This document shows, piece after piece, positions 23,440 through 33,577 of a stretch of DNA of 64,000 nucleotides. The notes below the pieces were generated by a model. It saw nothing but the letters and a program-made list of their open reading frames with translations, was not told the origin of the DNA and did no database searches. The position numbers were made by a program, and so were the translations under genes. Numbering within the stretch: the stretch's first letter is position 1; every line of letters starts with the position of its first letter. Source of the DNA: Siphonodentalium dalli (taxonomy: Eukaryota > Mollusca > Scaphopoda > Gadilida > Siphonodentaliidae); assembly GCA_032622095.1 (NCBI GenBank), contig CP136061.1:85472324-85536323 (forward strand). The letters run 5' to 3'.

Positions 23440-23735
23440 GAAGAGGGAACTTTTGCGAGAAAATTATTTTCTGAAGTGATCAAAGGCCGTTTTTATCTAT
23501 AAAAAAAGAAAGAAAGAGTTGTTTGCTCAAATGGAGCACGCTTGCGATCGGCAAATCTGTATGCACAATATATATTTACATTTATAGTTGTTGGTAATCC
23601 ATCTCTTCAGTCAGAATTTTTTTTTTATGTTGCTATTCTTATTCTACAATATGTTGATCTAAAAATAGAGTTGTCTCGCCTCGGTGACAGCAACTTCCGA
23701 TCAGTTGTTTGTATGGTTTATACACTGTTTACATA
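23440..23735 (-). repeat. Inverted-repeat arm, right
   Basis: Reverse complement of 20090-20350 with indels. It contains cgcttgcgatcggcaaat and cctcggtgacagcaacttcc. Confidence 0.65.
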
Positions 23736-23739
23736 TATC

Positions 23740-24220
23740 TATCAAGACATGCTCTATTATCTGCTAGTGCTGAGCGCAATATATTGCATCCATTTTAGTT
23801 TTCCTGAGTTGCAATGGTCAAAAATAATGACTCAAGCAAGGATGCTACTGGACAAAAATTGTCTCTTCCCAAAATTTTTGGGCCCAGATTTAAGCGAAGT
23901 ATCTGCATCTGTATTGGTATCTGCGCAGGATCCGTTAGGATGTATAATCGCGTGGGATGGGATGTTAGAACGTTTGTTTATTCCAGCTGGTACTCTGTCC
24001 AGTGTCGTTGAATGGATCCCATGCTGTCTTCCTCCAGAGTGTTTTAGGAAAGAATGAGTTCTTGAATTCTGGAGTGTTCGTTTTGATTAATTCATATGGT
24101 TTTGAGTTATTACACTCTGTTGTGGAAACAAAGTTCTTTGATATGTAACTTCCAAGCTTTGATTTTATGAGCCACTGCTTGTTTCGGTCTCAAAGCTCTT
24201 TGGTGTCAATAGCTGGGAGC
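23740..24220. other. Unassigned segment
   Basis: A 171-codon frame overlaps here (23542-24057), but its first part is the repeat arm and the rest matches nothing I recognise. It is treated as chance. Confidence 0.4.
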
Positions 24221-24225
24221 CATGG

Positions 24226-24668
24226 GAGGCCAAATTCACATTGCACTTAAGCGCAGATACCACATATTGTGCTTGAGCACAAATAGGTCATTTAGGCTTA
24301 AGCATAATGAATTGTGCTTAAGGGTAATGCTGTCGCGACTCATCGTGAGTCACCCCGACTAATACAGAAGATAAATAAAATGCAATCACGAGTCGCCCCG
24401 AATAAAACAGAAGGTAATGTTATCGCGAGTCAGCTATTTTGATAAAGAAGCCAGGCGAGCGCCCTACCCATCCAAACCAATGAAAACAAGAGGAGATATG
24501 TCAATAGGAGTTAAGGTTGAGTTATGGATAAACCTATTTATTCACCATGGGTGTTTAGCTACATATAACCATGAATTGCTCTTAAGCGCAATAAGCACAA
24601 ATAATGACACGCGAAATTAATTATGCTTAAGCACAATTCACTATTAAATGTGAATTTGGCCTCCCATA
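24226..24668. mobile_element. MITE with GGGAGGCCAAATTCACAT ends
   Basis: Inverted ends gggaggccaaattcacat at 24226 and atgtgaatttggcctccc at 24666, with many internal cttaagc/gcttaag words. A right-end fragment (aatgtgaatttggcctc) recurs at 53518-53534. The target duplication is not resolved. Confidence 0.65.
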
Positions 24669-24683
24669 GGGACCAGCCCTTCC

Positions 24684-25330
24684 ACTACATGTACCTTGCC
24701 AAATGACTGGAGTCGGTGGTCATACCTTCTAGCGGATGCAGTTGTAAAAGTCGCAGCATGTTGGTAATGGTTCCTTCCTCTTGTGATGCATAGTCCCCAG
24801 TTATGAACCTAGCTGCTCTCTTCTGTAGTCTCTCCAATTTGTCGATGTATCCTTTCAGGTGGGAGTCCCAGACAACTGATGTGTATTCGATCTTGGTCAC
24901 ACTATGGTTTAGTATGCGATCTGCTTACTTTTAACTGGTGATTTATTGAGGTGTATTCTAATGAATCCTAAGATACTATCTGCCTTCTCTGATATTTTGG
25001 AGATGTGGGATGACCATTTCATGTCCTTGGAGAGCGTCACCCCCAGGTATGGGTTTTCATCCACTGCTTCCAGAAGGCAGTTGATTAGCTGGTATGTGAA
25101 TGCCCATACCTCTAGTTTCTCTAGATCTTTTTGAGAGTGACATGATCGTTGTAGGTTTTTTTTTGGTGATATAGTAAACAGTCGTCAACGAATAGCCTCA
25201 CCTACACAATATGGTAGGTCATTGACATGGCACAGGAAATGCAGATGTCCAAGCACGGTTTCCTCTGGAATGCCCGAGTCGACAGATACACTGGATGATG
25301 CTTGCCCTTCAACGACGACTCTCATTTGCC
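24684..25330 (-). pseudogene. Decayed LINE reverse transcriptase, C-terminal part
   Basis: Minus-strand translation in broken frames shows, in order: a VDSGIPEETVLGHLHFLCHVNDLP block (~25310-25220; the family has VLGPLLFL..INDLP), a region corresponding to RLFADD with its Asp-Asp damaged (~25190-25160), YLGVTLSKDMKWSSHI (~25050-25005), ADSILGFIR (~24975-24950), and YTSVVWDSHLKGYIDKLERLQKRAARF (~24890-24810). This order is diagnostic of a non-LTR retrotransposon polymerase and its thumb region. Frameshifts and stops separate the blocks, and neither the N-terminus nor an endonuclease is seen. Confidence 0.8.
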
Positions 25331-25469
25331 ATCATTAGATTTTACAGAAGATCTTTAGCACTGAGATAACCTGCTATACGCACCCTGGGGTTGAACAATA
25401 AGGACTTTTAATAAAAAAAATAATTATTTAATACATTTTTTGAGACTCGAACAGAGGATTAACTGTAAA

Positions 25470-25879
25470 CAAGCCTGGATATAGTGTGTCTGACATTTAT
25501 AGAATGAGGCCCCCAGAGGGTGAATTTAGTGATGCTACTCCACACAGCAGGCTATAGCATCACCAAATTCACTCTCAGGGAACCCCATTCTGCTTTGGCC
25601 TCAACTGCTATGGGAGACCTGGGATCAGATTGAAGTTCCCCAGTTGAAGTTCACCCATTAGTCACCTCTTTATGCATTTTATCTTCTGCAAATTAGGGTA
25701 CTGAACAGAACTATGGTAAAAACAATGTCAATTTGAGACTATAGATACTTCCACAGAAGATGAGGCCTAAGCAGAATGATGTCCCCAGAGTGCGAATTTG
25801 GTGATGCTAGCTCACTGTACTAAATTCACCCTCTGGGGACCTCATCCGGCAAATGACAGACATACTATTTCCAGACTTG
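25470..25879. mobile_element. CAAGCC-type palindromic MITE, decayed
   Basis: Begins caagcctggatatagtgtgtctgac and ends gacagacatactatttccagacttg. Outer and inner arms carry the agaatgagg-cccc-agaggg module in both orientations. The flanks no longer match, so the insertion is old. Confidence 0.7.
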
Positions 25880-25933
25880 GCTATGAATGTGTTGATTGCT
25901 GGTCATTGTTCTGTTGACAGATTTGCTAATTAT

Positions 25934-26324
25934 TTAACCCTTTACCCAACAAACCGGCCAAATAAAGCTGCAACAGCCTAAATTATCTTGGGTCTGTCTC
26001 AATAAAACCATACAAATATGGATATCATTGGAACCGGCTCCTTGACCACATTGTGATAGTTACAGTTATGCCCTGTGCCAATGCATTCTCTTATATATGC
26101 GAGTCGACCATAGGTCGCCTCGCATATATAAGAGAATGCATTGGCCTAAAAAAAACGCTTTTTTTAACACTTTTTACCATTTTTACTTACATTCTTTAAC
26201 AATTTTATAATTTTTAATGTGTTAAGCCAATGCATTCTCTTATATATGCGAGGCGACCTATGGTCGACTCGCATATATAAGAGAATGCATTGGCACAGGG
26301 CCCTTCTGTTGGGTAAAGGGTTAA
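25934..26324. mobile_element. P1 MITE, complete, 391 bp
   Basis: Bounded by TTAA-CCCTTTACCCAAC at 25934 and GTTGGGTAAAGGG-TTAA at 26324. The TTAA duplication plus CCC/GGG ends fits a piggyBac-type non-autonomous element. It contains two copies of the hairpin cassette (26083-26145 and 26224-26296). Confidence 0.85.
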
Positions 26325-26430
26325 GATTTGTTTGGTGCATCGCAGTGAGTGGCCTCTACTCCAATGGCCGACATTTCCAAGACTGGTGAACTGGCTTGGC
26401 CATTCCGCAACTCGTTTTCCAACATCATTT

Positions 26431-26816
26431 AGCTAACCCTTTCATGATGGGAGATGCGCTGGTGCAGCATTAAAAATCATGTGGCAATGCATTCTCTTAT
26501 ATTGGCAGGTCTCCCATAGATAGTAATTGGCAGTGTATTTCAATAAAACAATGCCGATATTCTTTCGTAAGCTGGTGCATTTGAGCATTTCGTGAAACAT
26601 AGTCTCCCATAGGGATCCCCGCATATATAACAGAATGCACTGGCTTAGAAGGTCAAGGTATATATTGTTAGGCCAATGTATTATCTTATATATGTGAGAC
26701 TCCCTATGTGAGACTCGCATATATAAGAGAAATCTGTAAGTTTCACAAAACGCTCAGATGCACTAGCTCAAGAAAGAATATCAGCATATTTTATTGAAAT
26801 AAACTGCCAATTACTT
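26431..26816. mobile_element. P2 MITE fragment with nested inverted-repeat element
   Basis: P2 begins aaccctttcatgatggg at 26434. Inside it, gtaattggcagtgtatttca at 26524 and its complement near 26795-26815 form ~75-bp inverted arms around another hairpin cassette (26570-26760). No exact target duplication was established. Confidence 0.6.
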
Positions 26817-26823
26817 AGACATA

Positions 26824-27185
26824 TTATGGTCTTGTTCGGGTGCGTTAAACTGTTAAGTTAGTATTCAGGCAGTATGCCAACTGGAGGAATGTAGCAATCT
26901 ACTTCATCGCCGAAAATCTCAAGAAAATCGACTGCACCACTGCACAGAAAACATCATTTGAACTATGCTCAATTGTAAATATTTACTTCTCGATTCGGGA
27001 CGCAACAATCGACGATAAATTAAGGAAAACGATTTCGCCATTGAGAGTCACTAAATTTAATTAATATATAATAATGACGGTGTGTGTTGTCAGTTTGGAT
27101 TTAATATTTGTAAAACTAAATACTTTGAGCAAGATCATCCTTCATTCTATTTGTTCACTCTACCGGAGTGTTTCACATCACTTTA
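26824..27185 (+). repeat. Dispersed repeat shared with 49735-50100 (inverted)
   Basis: Shared words include cttgttcgggtgcgt, ttagtattcagg, aatatttact, ataataatgacggtgtgtgt and accggagtgtttcacatcac, in inverted order at 49735-50100. Nature unknown. Confidence 0.6.
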
Positions 27186-27189
27186 ATCA

Positions 27190-27689
27190 AATTATAGACT
27201 TCACACACTTTGTAACTGAACATTGAAATCTATTTGAGTGCATTTTGGGTGCAAAGATTGATTTTTAGAAAGGAGTGGCGACTGATTGCTATCATTGCAC
27301 GAAACAATGCTATGGATGCTCAAGTTTCTAAGGAAGCTGCCGTTAACACGTAACCCGGCAGGGAGCGTTATAATAATGATCCAAAACATTGTGACCAATT
27401 GTGATGTCAATTACAAACTGTTAGAGGTCAACTTCCCCCAAGTTTTTGTAACCTTTCTTCCTCGCATACTATTAAGTTTATCTGTGTCATAGAGATAGAC
27501 CAAGTCTTCTCGGTCCACGACACCTTGGGATATCAGTTGGGTTGATGCTGCATTGGACAGAGTCTCATCCCATTCTGTTACTCTTCTATAACAGACATTA
27601 AGCCCAGAATCATGGGAGGGAATTTTCAAATGGACACTTTGTGTATATGAACATAGAGGGCAGCCTTTCCCAATCATGATGTCACACAT
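27190..27689. other. Unassigned segment
   Basis: Short overlapping frames on both strands, none recognisable. No element ends were found. Confidence 0.4.
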
Positions 27690-27697
27690 GCATATAT

Positions 27698-28993
27698 TAG
27701 AGATGGGCGGTATTGAAATTTCAATTTCGGTATTGGTAAATTTTCATTGATTTACCTCGGTAACGGTACGGTAATCGATATTGCTATTAAATTATAAGAC
27801 CAGAGTAGAGATTCCTGGTAAATTTCGGTAATTCAAGTTTTTAATTGAACAATATACATGTGTATATGCCCTAAGTCCGCCGATTTACTACATTCTTGAC
27901 AACAGCTAAATTAGGCAATAAAATGCCTACACAATTAAGTTATATTCACACATCTCTTTGATAATTTACACGCATTCCGTCGCATCGCTTTTGAAAAGAA
28001 TAAAATATTGCATCAATGCATGACAACAATATATTTGTTTGTGTCAATTGGATTTTCGTCACATTTCCGTGAGTGAATAGAATTGTTAGTAGTAATCAGT
28101 GATCACAATTCACAAATTTATTAATGTTCGCGCGATGTCATGAAAATCGGCAAACCATGGCAATTTCCTAACTGCAGATGCCCAAACCCACAGGTCGTTC
28201 ATATTCTCCTCCTTGCAGCATAATATACCATCCATGCATACATGTATATAAAAGTCCCTTATTTATAGCAAGCTGGCTAGCATGGTGCTCAACTGTTAAT
28301 TTAGTTATCACCCAAACTTTTTTGGTCAGATATAGGCATATATATATAATATACCAGTTAGTATATATGTTCAATAAAGTAATTTATAGTAGGATATACA
28401 TATATATGTACCGACATATATGTGCATAACTGCGTATACAGTGTATCAAGTCGCTATTGCATCACCGTCTAATTATTAAGTGAGCTATGGGGGTTTAAAT
28501 TTGTTGTGAACGGGGACCCTCCATAACAAGTGCTTCGATTGCACATGCTTCGAGTCCAACTTGGACATGGATTATAGACTTGCGGCCTGTACCAGTTGCC
28601 CACGCATTTTCCAGTTCACACGGACACCGAAATTGACACATAACGCTCCAGCTATAGTCAAATGTCATCATGTTAGTTACATTGTCATTTATAGGAGTAA
28701 AGATCAAAGATGCCGCTGGCCAGCTGTACCCTTGATGTAAGAACACTGCAATAGACTAATACACATAGCACTGACTTGTTACACCGAGTTATCATAATTA
28801 TGATCCCATTCTCGTTGCTTTCAGTTAACCGGTCAAGTAATTAATGTCACGGCCGCGGTGACAAGGACACACAAGTTGGCAACACATGAATAATTTCATT
28901 ACCGAAAAATACGTTATTTTCAGTTTTGATTCGGATCGGTATTACGCCGATACCAATACCGCATGGCAAATACCGAGTTACTGCCCATCTCTA
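27698..28993. mobile_element. hAT-type element, TAGAGATGGGCGG family, 1296 bp
   Basis: Ends TAGAGATGGGCGGTATTG and TACTGCCCATCTCTA, flanked by an exact 8-bp duplication GCATATAT (27690-27697 and 28994-29001). Subterminal sequence is rich in cggta/taccg words. No transposase frame. Confidence 0.93.
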
Positions 28994-29001
28994 GCATATA
29001 T

Positions 29002-29362
29002 CAGAGGTCCGTTGAATGTCAAAGTAACGAGATTTATAAGAAAACAAACCCTTGTTTTCCAGAGAATTTCCATTTGTAGTGTTATCAGTAATTGTAGGTA
29101 AACAATATATTAAACAATTGTATCATCACTTTACCTTTTTCTGTCACGATAAATGAAATGTAATTTTGAAAACAGATTAATCATGGACATGTCAGATAAT
29201 TAATCACATTCAGGTGTTCACATGAATGCCCGGGCTCCATGTGTAAATGTACATCTTTTCAATGAAAGTCTGTTATAGGAGAGTAATGGGATGGGACTCG
29301 GTTCAAAACAGCATTAACCCAACCGATATACCAAGCTGTTGTAGACTCAGAAGACTATGTCT
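29002..29362. other. Non-coding spacer
   Basis: No gene, no element ends and no tandem repeat seen. Confidence 0.4.
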
Positions 29363-29697
29363 TAACCCTTTCAGTGCCAGGGGCCGATCTCATCGGCCCT
29401 AATTTACGGTCTGTAAAATCGGCCCTAAAAAAAAAAAAATGGATAAAACCTTAGGGGCATGTTATAACTCAAAACTATCACCAAGTATTCATAGTAATAA
29501 TTTTGATGCCCATGAAAAACGTAAGATTCCCAGGCACTAAACCTACAAAATAAGTCTGTTAAAGAATATAAGAAAAAATTATTAAAATTGTAAAAAATAA
29601 TAACAAATGATGAAACATTGTTGTTGACTCGCATATATAAGAGGGCACAGGGTATATGGGTTGATACAAAAATCTGACCTGGCACTGAAAGGGTTAA
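29363..29697. mobile_element. TTAA MITE, CCCTTTCAGTGCC family (P3), 335 bp
   Basis: TTAA-CCCTTTCAGTGCCAGG at 29363 and CCTGGCACTGAAAGGG-TTAA at 29697. The interior includes half a hairpin cassette (cgcatatataagagg, 29632) and the ggttgatacaaaaatc word shared with 42759 and 43249. Confidence 0.85.
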
Positions 29698-29703
29698 TAG
29701 AGT

Positions 29704-30376
29704 ATACTATAGTGTTCCAAATAGATGTGCAGTCCCAAATAAACCTGCAGGGTGGAAATCCTGATGAAATTGAATAAACGTGCAGACCCGAATAATCGTG
29801 CAGGGAAGTACAGTTCGAAACCATTAGAACTGTTGATTTGAAATTATGGGATAGAGAAATTGCCCGAAATGTACACTAATAAACATACACTGTCGTTTCC
29901 GCAAGGGCGCATCCGATCGAGTCTGTGAGATGGTTGTTATGCCTGTTCCGGTGTCCCTCTTCAGCACAGTTGTCAAAACAGGGCTTATATTTCGGCGAGG
30001 ATCCAAATCCAGATTCTCGTAAATATTCTCGAAAATTACCCTGGATTCTCGTGAAAAAGTATGTATGGATTTTCGCAAAATAGGATGAAATATAAGCCGT
30101 GCAAAACTTAAACAAGCATGAGATCGTAGGAGTAAACTTCTGTGCTCGATCCAGGGATATTTGACATCATACATTTGGTATCAATACTAGTCATGCAGAC
30201 TCTGTGTCATTATGTACAGCTGTCACCAAAACGCATATATCTGGTATCAACGGATAAACAAGAAACACATCCCAGTGATTTTTGTCAAAAAATCATACTC
30301 AAGTTTGCGGCAGATGGAGCATGATGGAAATATTTTATGAAATCAATAAACGTGCAAGTTTATTTGGAACACTAGT
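29704..30376. mobile_element. Inverted-repeat element with GTGTTCCAAATA ends
   Basis: tatagtgttccaaataga at 29709 and tatttggaacactag ending at 30374. The arms carry caataaacgtgca and aataa(a)cctgcag words. No transposase. The target duplication could be TATA but is ambiguous. Confidence 0.6.
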
Positions 30377-30379
30377 ATA

Positions 30380-30840
30380 CGTAATTTTTTATGTTCAAAT
30401 GAGCCAAGTCTAATTGAAAATAAAAAGCCAACAAGATGTTAAAAATCAATAGAGTTTAATCAATGCGTATAAACAGCGATTTGAGAATTTATTGACATTG
30501 TACAGCACCTAGGCACGCTTTGGTTAGCATGTCCCCCCAAAGAGAGCCCCATCTCCGAGCAGACGTCACTTGGCAGGGGCCCCCTATGGGTTCATTCATA
30601 CCTGGTGATAACAGTCTTCTGTAATTGTTACCATGACCTGGAAAATAAAACAAACAGTTAACATACCAGGAACCCTTTCTATGCCATTTAAAATACTCAT
30701 TGACGACACCTCTATGGGGCCCCAGACAGAGATAACTATGCACTGATGACTCATCTGCTTGGGTCTGTGCGAGGCTCTACATGGGAGTGTTATATAACTT
30801 AATTTTTTTTATACTAAATGTCTATTGATTAGTAGTAACC
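30380..30840. other. Unassigned segment
   Basis: Non-coding as far as can be seen. No element ends were identified. Confidence 0.4.
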
Positions 30841-30864
30841 ATTCAGGTCTGAGAATAATTATTG

Positions 30865-31290
30865 TGTCGGACTTCGAAGAATGAAGTTCCCAGATGGTGA
30901 ATTTAGTGACACTACCCTGCATAGCCGGCTGGCATCACTAAATACATCCTCTGGGGACCTCATTCTGCATAGCCTCATCTGCTATGGGAAACCTAGACTC
31001 AAGATTTAAGTACCCAGTTGGTGAATATTGTGATGTGCACCCAATGGGCACCTCGATTATGGGGATAGAGAGATATTACACTAAAAAAGAAACTACAATA
31101 GATGGTAGTTTGACAGTAGATATTTTCCAGAGATAAATATACATTTCAGAGAAATTGAGGCCTAAGCAGAATGAGGTCACCGGACGGTGTATTTAGTGAT
31201 GCTAGCCCACTGTCAATGTAGCATCACTAAATTCACCCTCTGGGGACCTCATTCTGCAAATGTCTTGCACCATAATCTCAGGCCTGGTTC
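30865..31290. mobile_element. CAAGCC-type palindromic MITE, decayed
   Basis: Contains gaatgaagttcccagatgg, then gcatcactaaat, the inverted modules and tctggggacctcattctgca (31239-31258). The terminal motif has decayed to cgaagaatg at one end and caggcctgg at the other. Confidence 0.6.
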
Positions 31291-31307
31291 CCTTAAATGT
31301 TCAGATA

Positions 31308-31526
31308 AAAGATTTATATAGATTCCGGAGTATAAAATAATAGATATGAATCGAGGACACCCAGTAAGATTTATATAGATTCCGGTGTATAAAATAATAG
31401 ATATGAATCGAGAACACCCAGTAAGTTTTATATAGATTCCGGAGTATAAAATAATAGATATGAATCGAGGACACCCATTAAGTTTTATATAGATTCCGGA
31501 GTATAAAATAATAGATATGAATCGAT
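31308..31526. repeat. 57-bp tandem repeat, about 4 copies
   Basis: Unit tatatagattccggagtata ... atgaatcgaggacaccc, 57 bp (19 codons), about 3.8 copies. Open on the minus strand, but with no sign of being an exon. Confidence 0.85.
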
Positions 31527-31535
31527 TTGACCACA

Positions 31536-31770
31536 TCAATCAAGGCTAATTGTTCGGCGTTAGCACCATCAATCAAGGCTAATTGTTCGGCGTTAACACC
31601 ATCAATCAAGGCTAATTGTTCGGCATTAGCACCATCAATCAAGGCTAATTGTTCGGCGTTAGCACTATCAATCAAGGCTAATTGTTCGGCGTTAGCACCA
31701 TCAATCAAGGCTAATTGTTTGGCATTAGCATCATCAATCAAGGCTAATTGTTCGGCATTAGCATCATCCA
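31536..31770. repeat. 33-bp tandem repeat, about 7 copies
   Basis: Unit atcaatcaaggctaattgtt followed by cggcgttagcacc, 33 bp (11 codons), about seven copies. Both strands are open across the array. The minus strand reads an 11-residue unit GANAEQLALID. Confidence 0.88.
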
Positions 31771-31834
31771 TCAGTGAAAACTCTGATGTGGTATACTGCC
31801 TAGTGTGGGCATACCTATGACATGGCTGAGATCA

Positions 31835-32135
31835 ACATTTTCAGATAAACAAAGTTGAATAACCCTTAAACGGAAAACCCAAACAAAACAATTGAACACT
31901 CCATTGAATTTCCTGATAGTGGTGAACATCCATACCAAATTTCATTGCAATCCGACAACCGGCATGGAAATATCTGCTCAGATGGAAAAAAAAATTATTT
32001 CCAGATAAACAAAGATAAATAACTCTAGAACTGAAAACCCGAACAAAACGACTGATTAATGTCCTTATCCATACCAAATTTCATTGAGATCCAACAACCT
32101 GTGGGTGAGATATCTGCCCGGACGATCGGATTGGA
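31835..32135. repeat. Two-unit imperfect direct repeat (~145 bp)
   Basis: cagataaacaaagttgaata ... ataccaaatttcattgcaat is repeated as cagataaacaaagataaata ... ataccaaatttcattgagat. It resembles the core units of the gene-poor repeat families. Confidence 0.6.
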
Positions 32136-32199
32136 TGCATGTAATGGAGTATACCCACCATTTCTCGACTAATAAAGTCTCTGACATACCTAGCCAGTG

Positions 32200-32610
32200 C
32201 TCAGGAATCTGATTCGATGGTCCCTGTATTATCAGATTCCAACAACAATACAGGTATTTCTTCAAAAGATGCTTTAGTTATCAGGATCGATTAATTACCA
32301 AAAAATAATGCTAACCACTGTCAACTAGTATAAAATATTCCAAAACGTGTTATATATCAACATTTTGTGAAACGCAATTTGGAATCGAGAGTATGTCGGT
32401 CAGTTTGTCATATATTTGCTAGGCCGCCATATATTCAAGGTGGTGAAAACAAAAGATTTCAAAAATCGATATCTGATAACTCTGAGCTTTGATGGGTGAG
32501 GGTTCGTCCACTCAATTCAAATATTTTTCATCCCCGAAGCCAAAGAAATAGTAATTTAGGAGCGTTAATTCGGATTATGTATCTTCAAACAATTTCTATT
32601 TGCAGTTTGT
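32200..32610 (+). repeat. Dispersed repeat, copy 1 (second copy beside the 49-bp array)
   Basis: Words shared in order with 59200-59630: atcagattccaacaacaa, aaaataatgctaacca, gtcaacta, aggccgcca, gatatctgat/atatctgatcactctgagctttgatgggtg, aaagaaatagtaattt. Confidence 0.7.
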
Positions 32611-32616
32611 GAGTTT

Positions 32617-33330
32617 AACCCTTTCATGACGTGAGCTGCGCTGGCACAGCAATAAAGATCCTATTCCAGTGCATTCTCTTATATAGGACACCTATTCTCT
32701 CACATAGGACACCTTGCATATATAAGAGAATGCTCTGGCTTACAAGGTTCATGATGGGAACTGCGCTGGTGCAGCATTAAAGATCATATGCCAGTGCATT
32801 ATCTTATATATGCAAGTCTCCCATAGGCAGCCTTGCATATACCCTGCTGGACAAAACAAGTGTCCACTTAACTGCGGTGCGGTTAGCATTGCCACCACGC
32901 CCGAAATTCAACTACACCGCGGCTCCATCGGCTAACTACGCTGTGTGCGTTCCATTAAACTGCAAAAAAGACGATACAAACCAGAAATCTACCCAATGTG
33001 TACATGGCGTTCGGCTGCGGTGTAGTTGTCGTTCGCTTGTGGTGTACTTGCTGTTCCGCCGCAGTTTACTTGCCGTTCGGCCATGGGGTACTTGCCGTTC
33101 AGCCGCTGTGCTCAACTGCAGTTACAAACTCTGTCACCGTGGCCGAACAGCAAATACACTGCGGTGCCAATGGACACTTGTTTTGTCCAACAGGGTATAA
33201 GAAAATGCATTGGCTTACAAGGTCAAGGTAAATATTGTTAGGCCAATGTATTCTCTTATATATGCGAGGCTCCATATGGGAGACTAGCATATATAAGAGA
33301 ATGCATATATGGGAGACTAGCATATAAGAT
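32617..33330. mobile_element. P2 MITE region with nested TA MITE
   Basis: Begins ttaaccctttcatgacgtg at 32617, with hairpin-cassette sequence to 32839 and again at 33198-33330. The element at 32842-33195 interrupts a tatataagagaatgca arm. No clean right end was found. Confidence 0.65.
32842..33195. mobile_element. TA-flanked MITE (GC-rich interior), copy 3, nested
   Basis: CCCTGCTGGACAAAACAAGT at 32842 and TTGTTTTGTCCAACAGGG at 33195, inserted in the P2 hairpin arm. Left gcataTA and right TAtaag rejoin to the consensus gcatatataag, so the duplication is TA. It is about 354 bp and inverted relative to copies 1 and 2. Confidence 0.9.
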
Positions 33331-33339
33331 TTGTGTAAT

Positions 33340-33577
33340 GTATACCAAACATTTATAAGGATCAATTGGTTTTACATTGAAAATTCAGATTTTACAATTC
33401 GAAAGTTTGAAGATGGAATAAATATGAAATAATGCTTGTATCAACACAAATCGAATAACTGTGGGCACAAATTCATTGAAAGGAGGCAAACAATTAGTGT
33501 TAGGGTTTAACGTTGTTTTAGCCGCAAGCAATATCACGATGTAAACAATGTACTAACACATCAAAGCTATTAATAAC
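33340..33577 (-). other. PNISR 3' flank/UTR
   Basis: Sequence downstream of the PNISR stop. No clear AATAAA hexamer was found on the minus strand close to the stop, so the 3' end is not placed. Confidence 0.4.

Noticed and set aside
23542-24057. 171-codon open frame on the plus strand
   Set aside because: The first part is a dispersed inverted repeat, the rest shows no domain, and there is no supporting context.
31478-31820. Open frames on both strands over the 33-bp array
   Set aside because: Explained by a short repeat unit that is a multiple of three without stops. No splice sites or start context.
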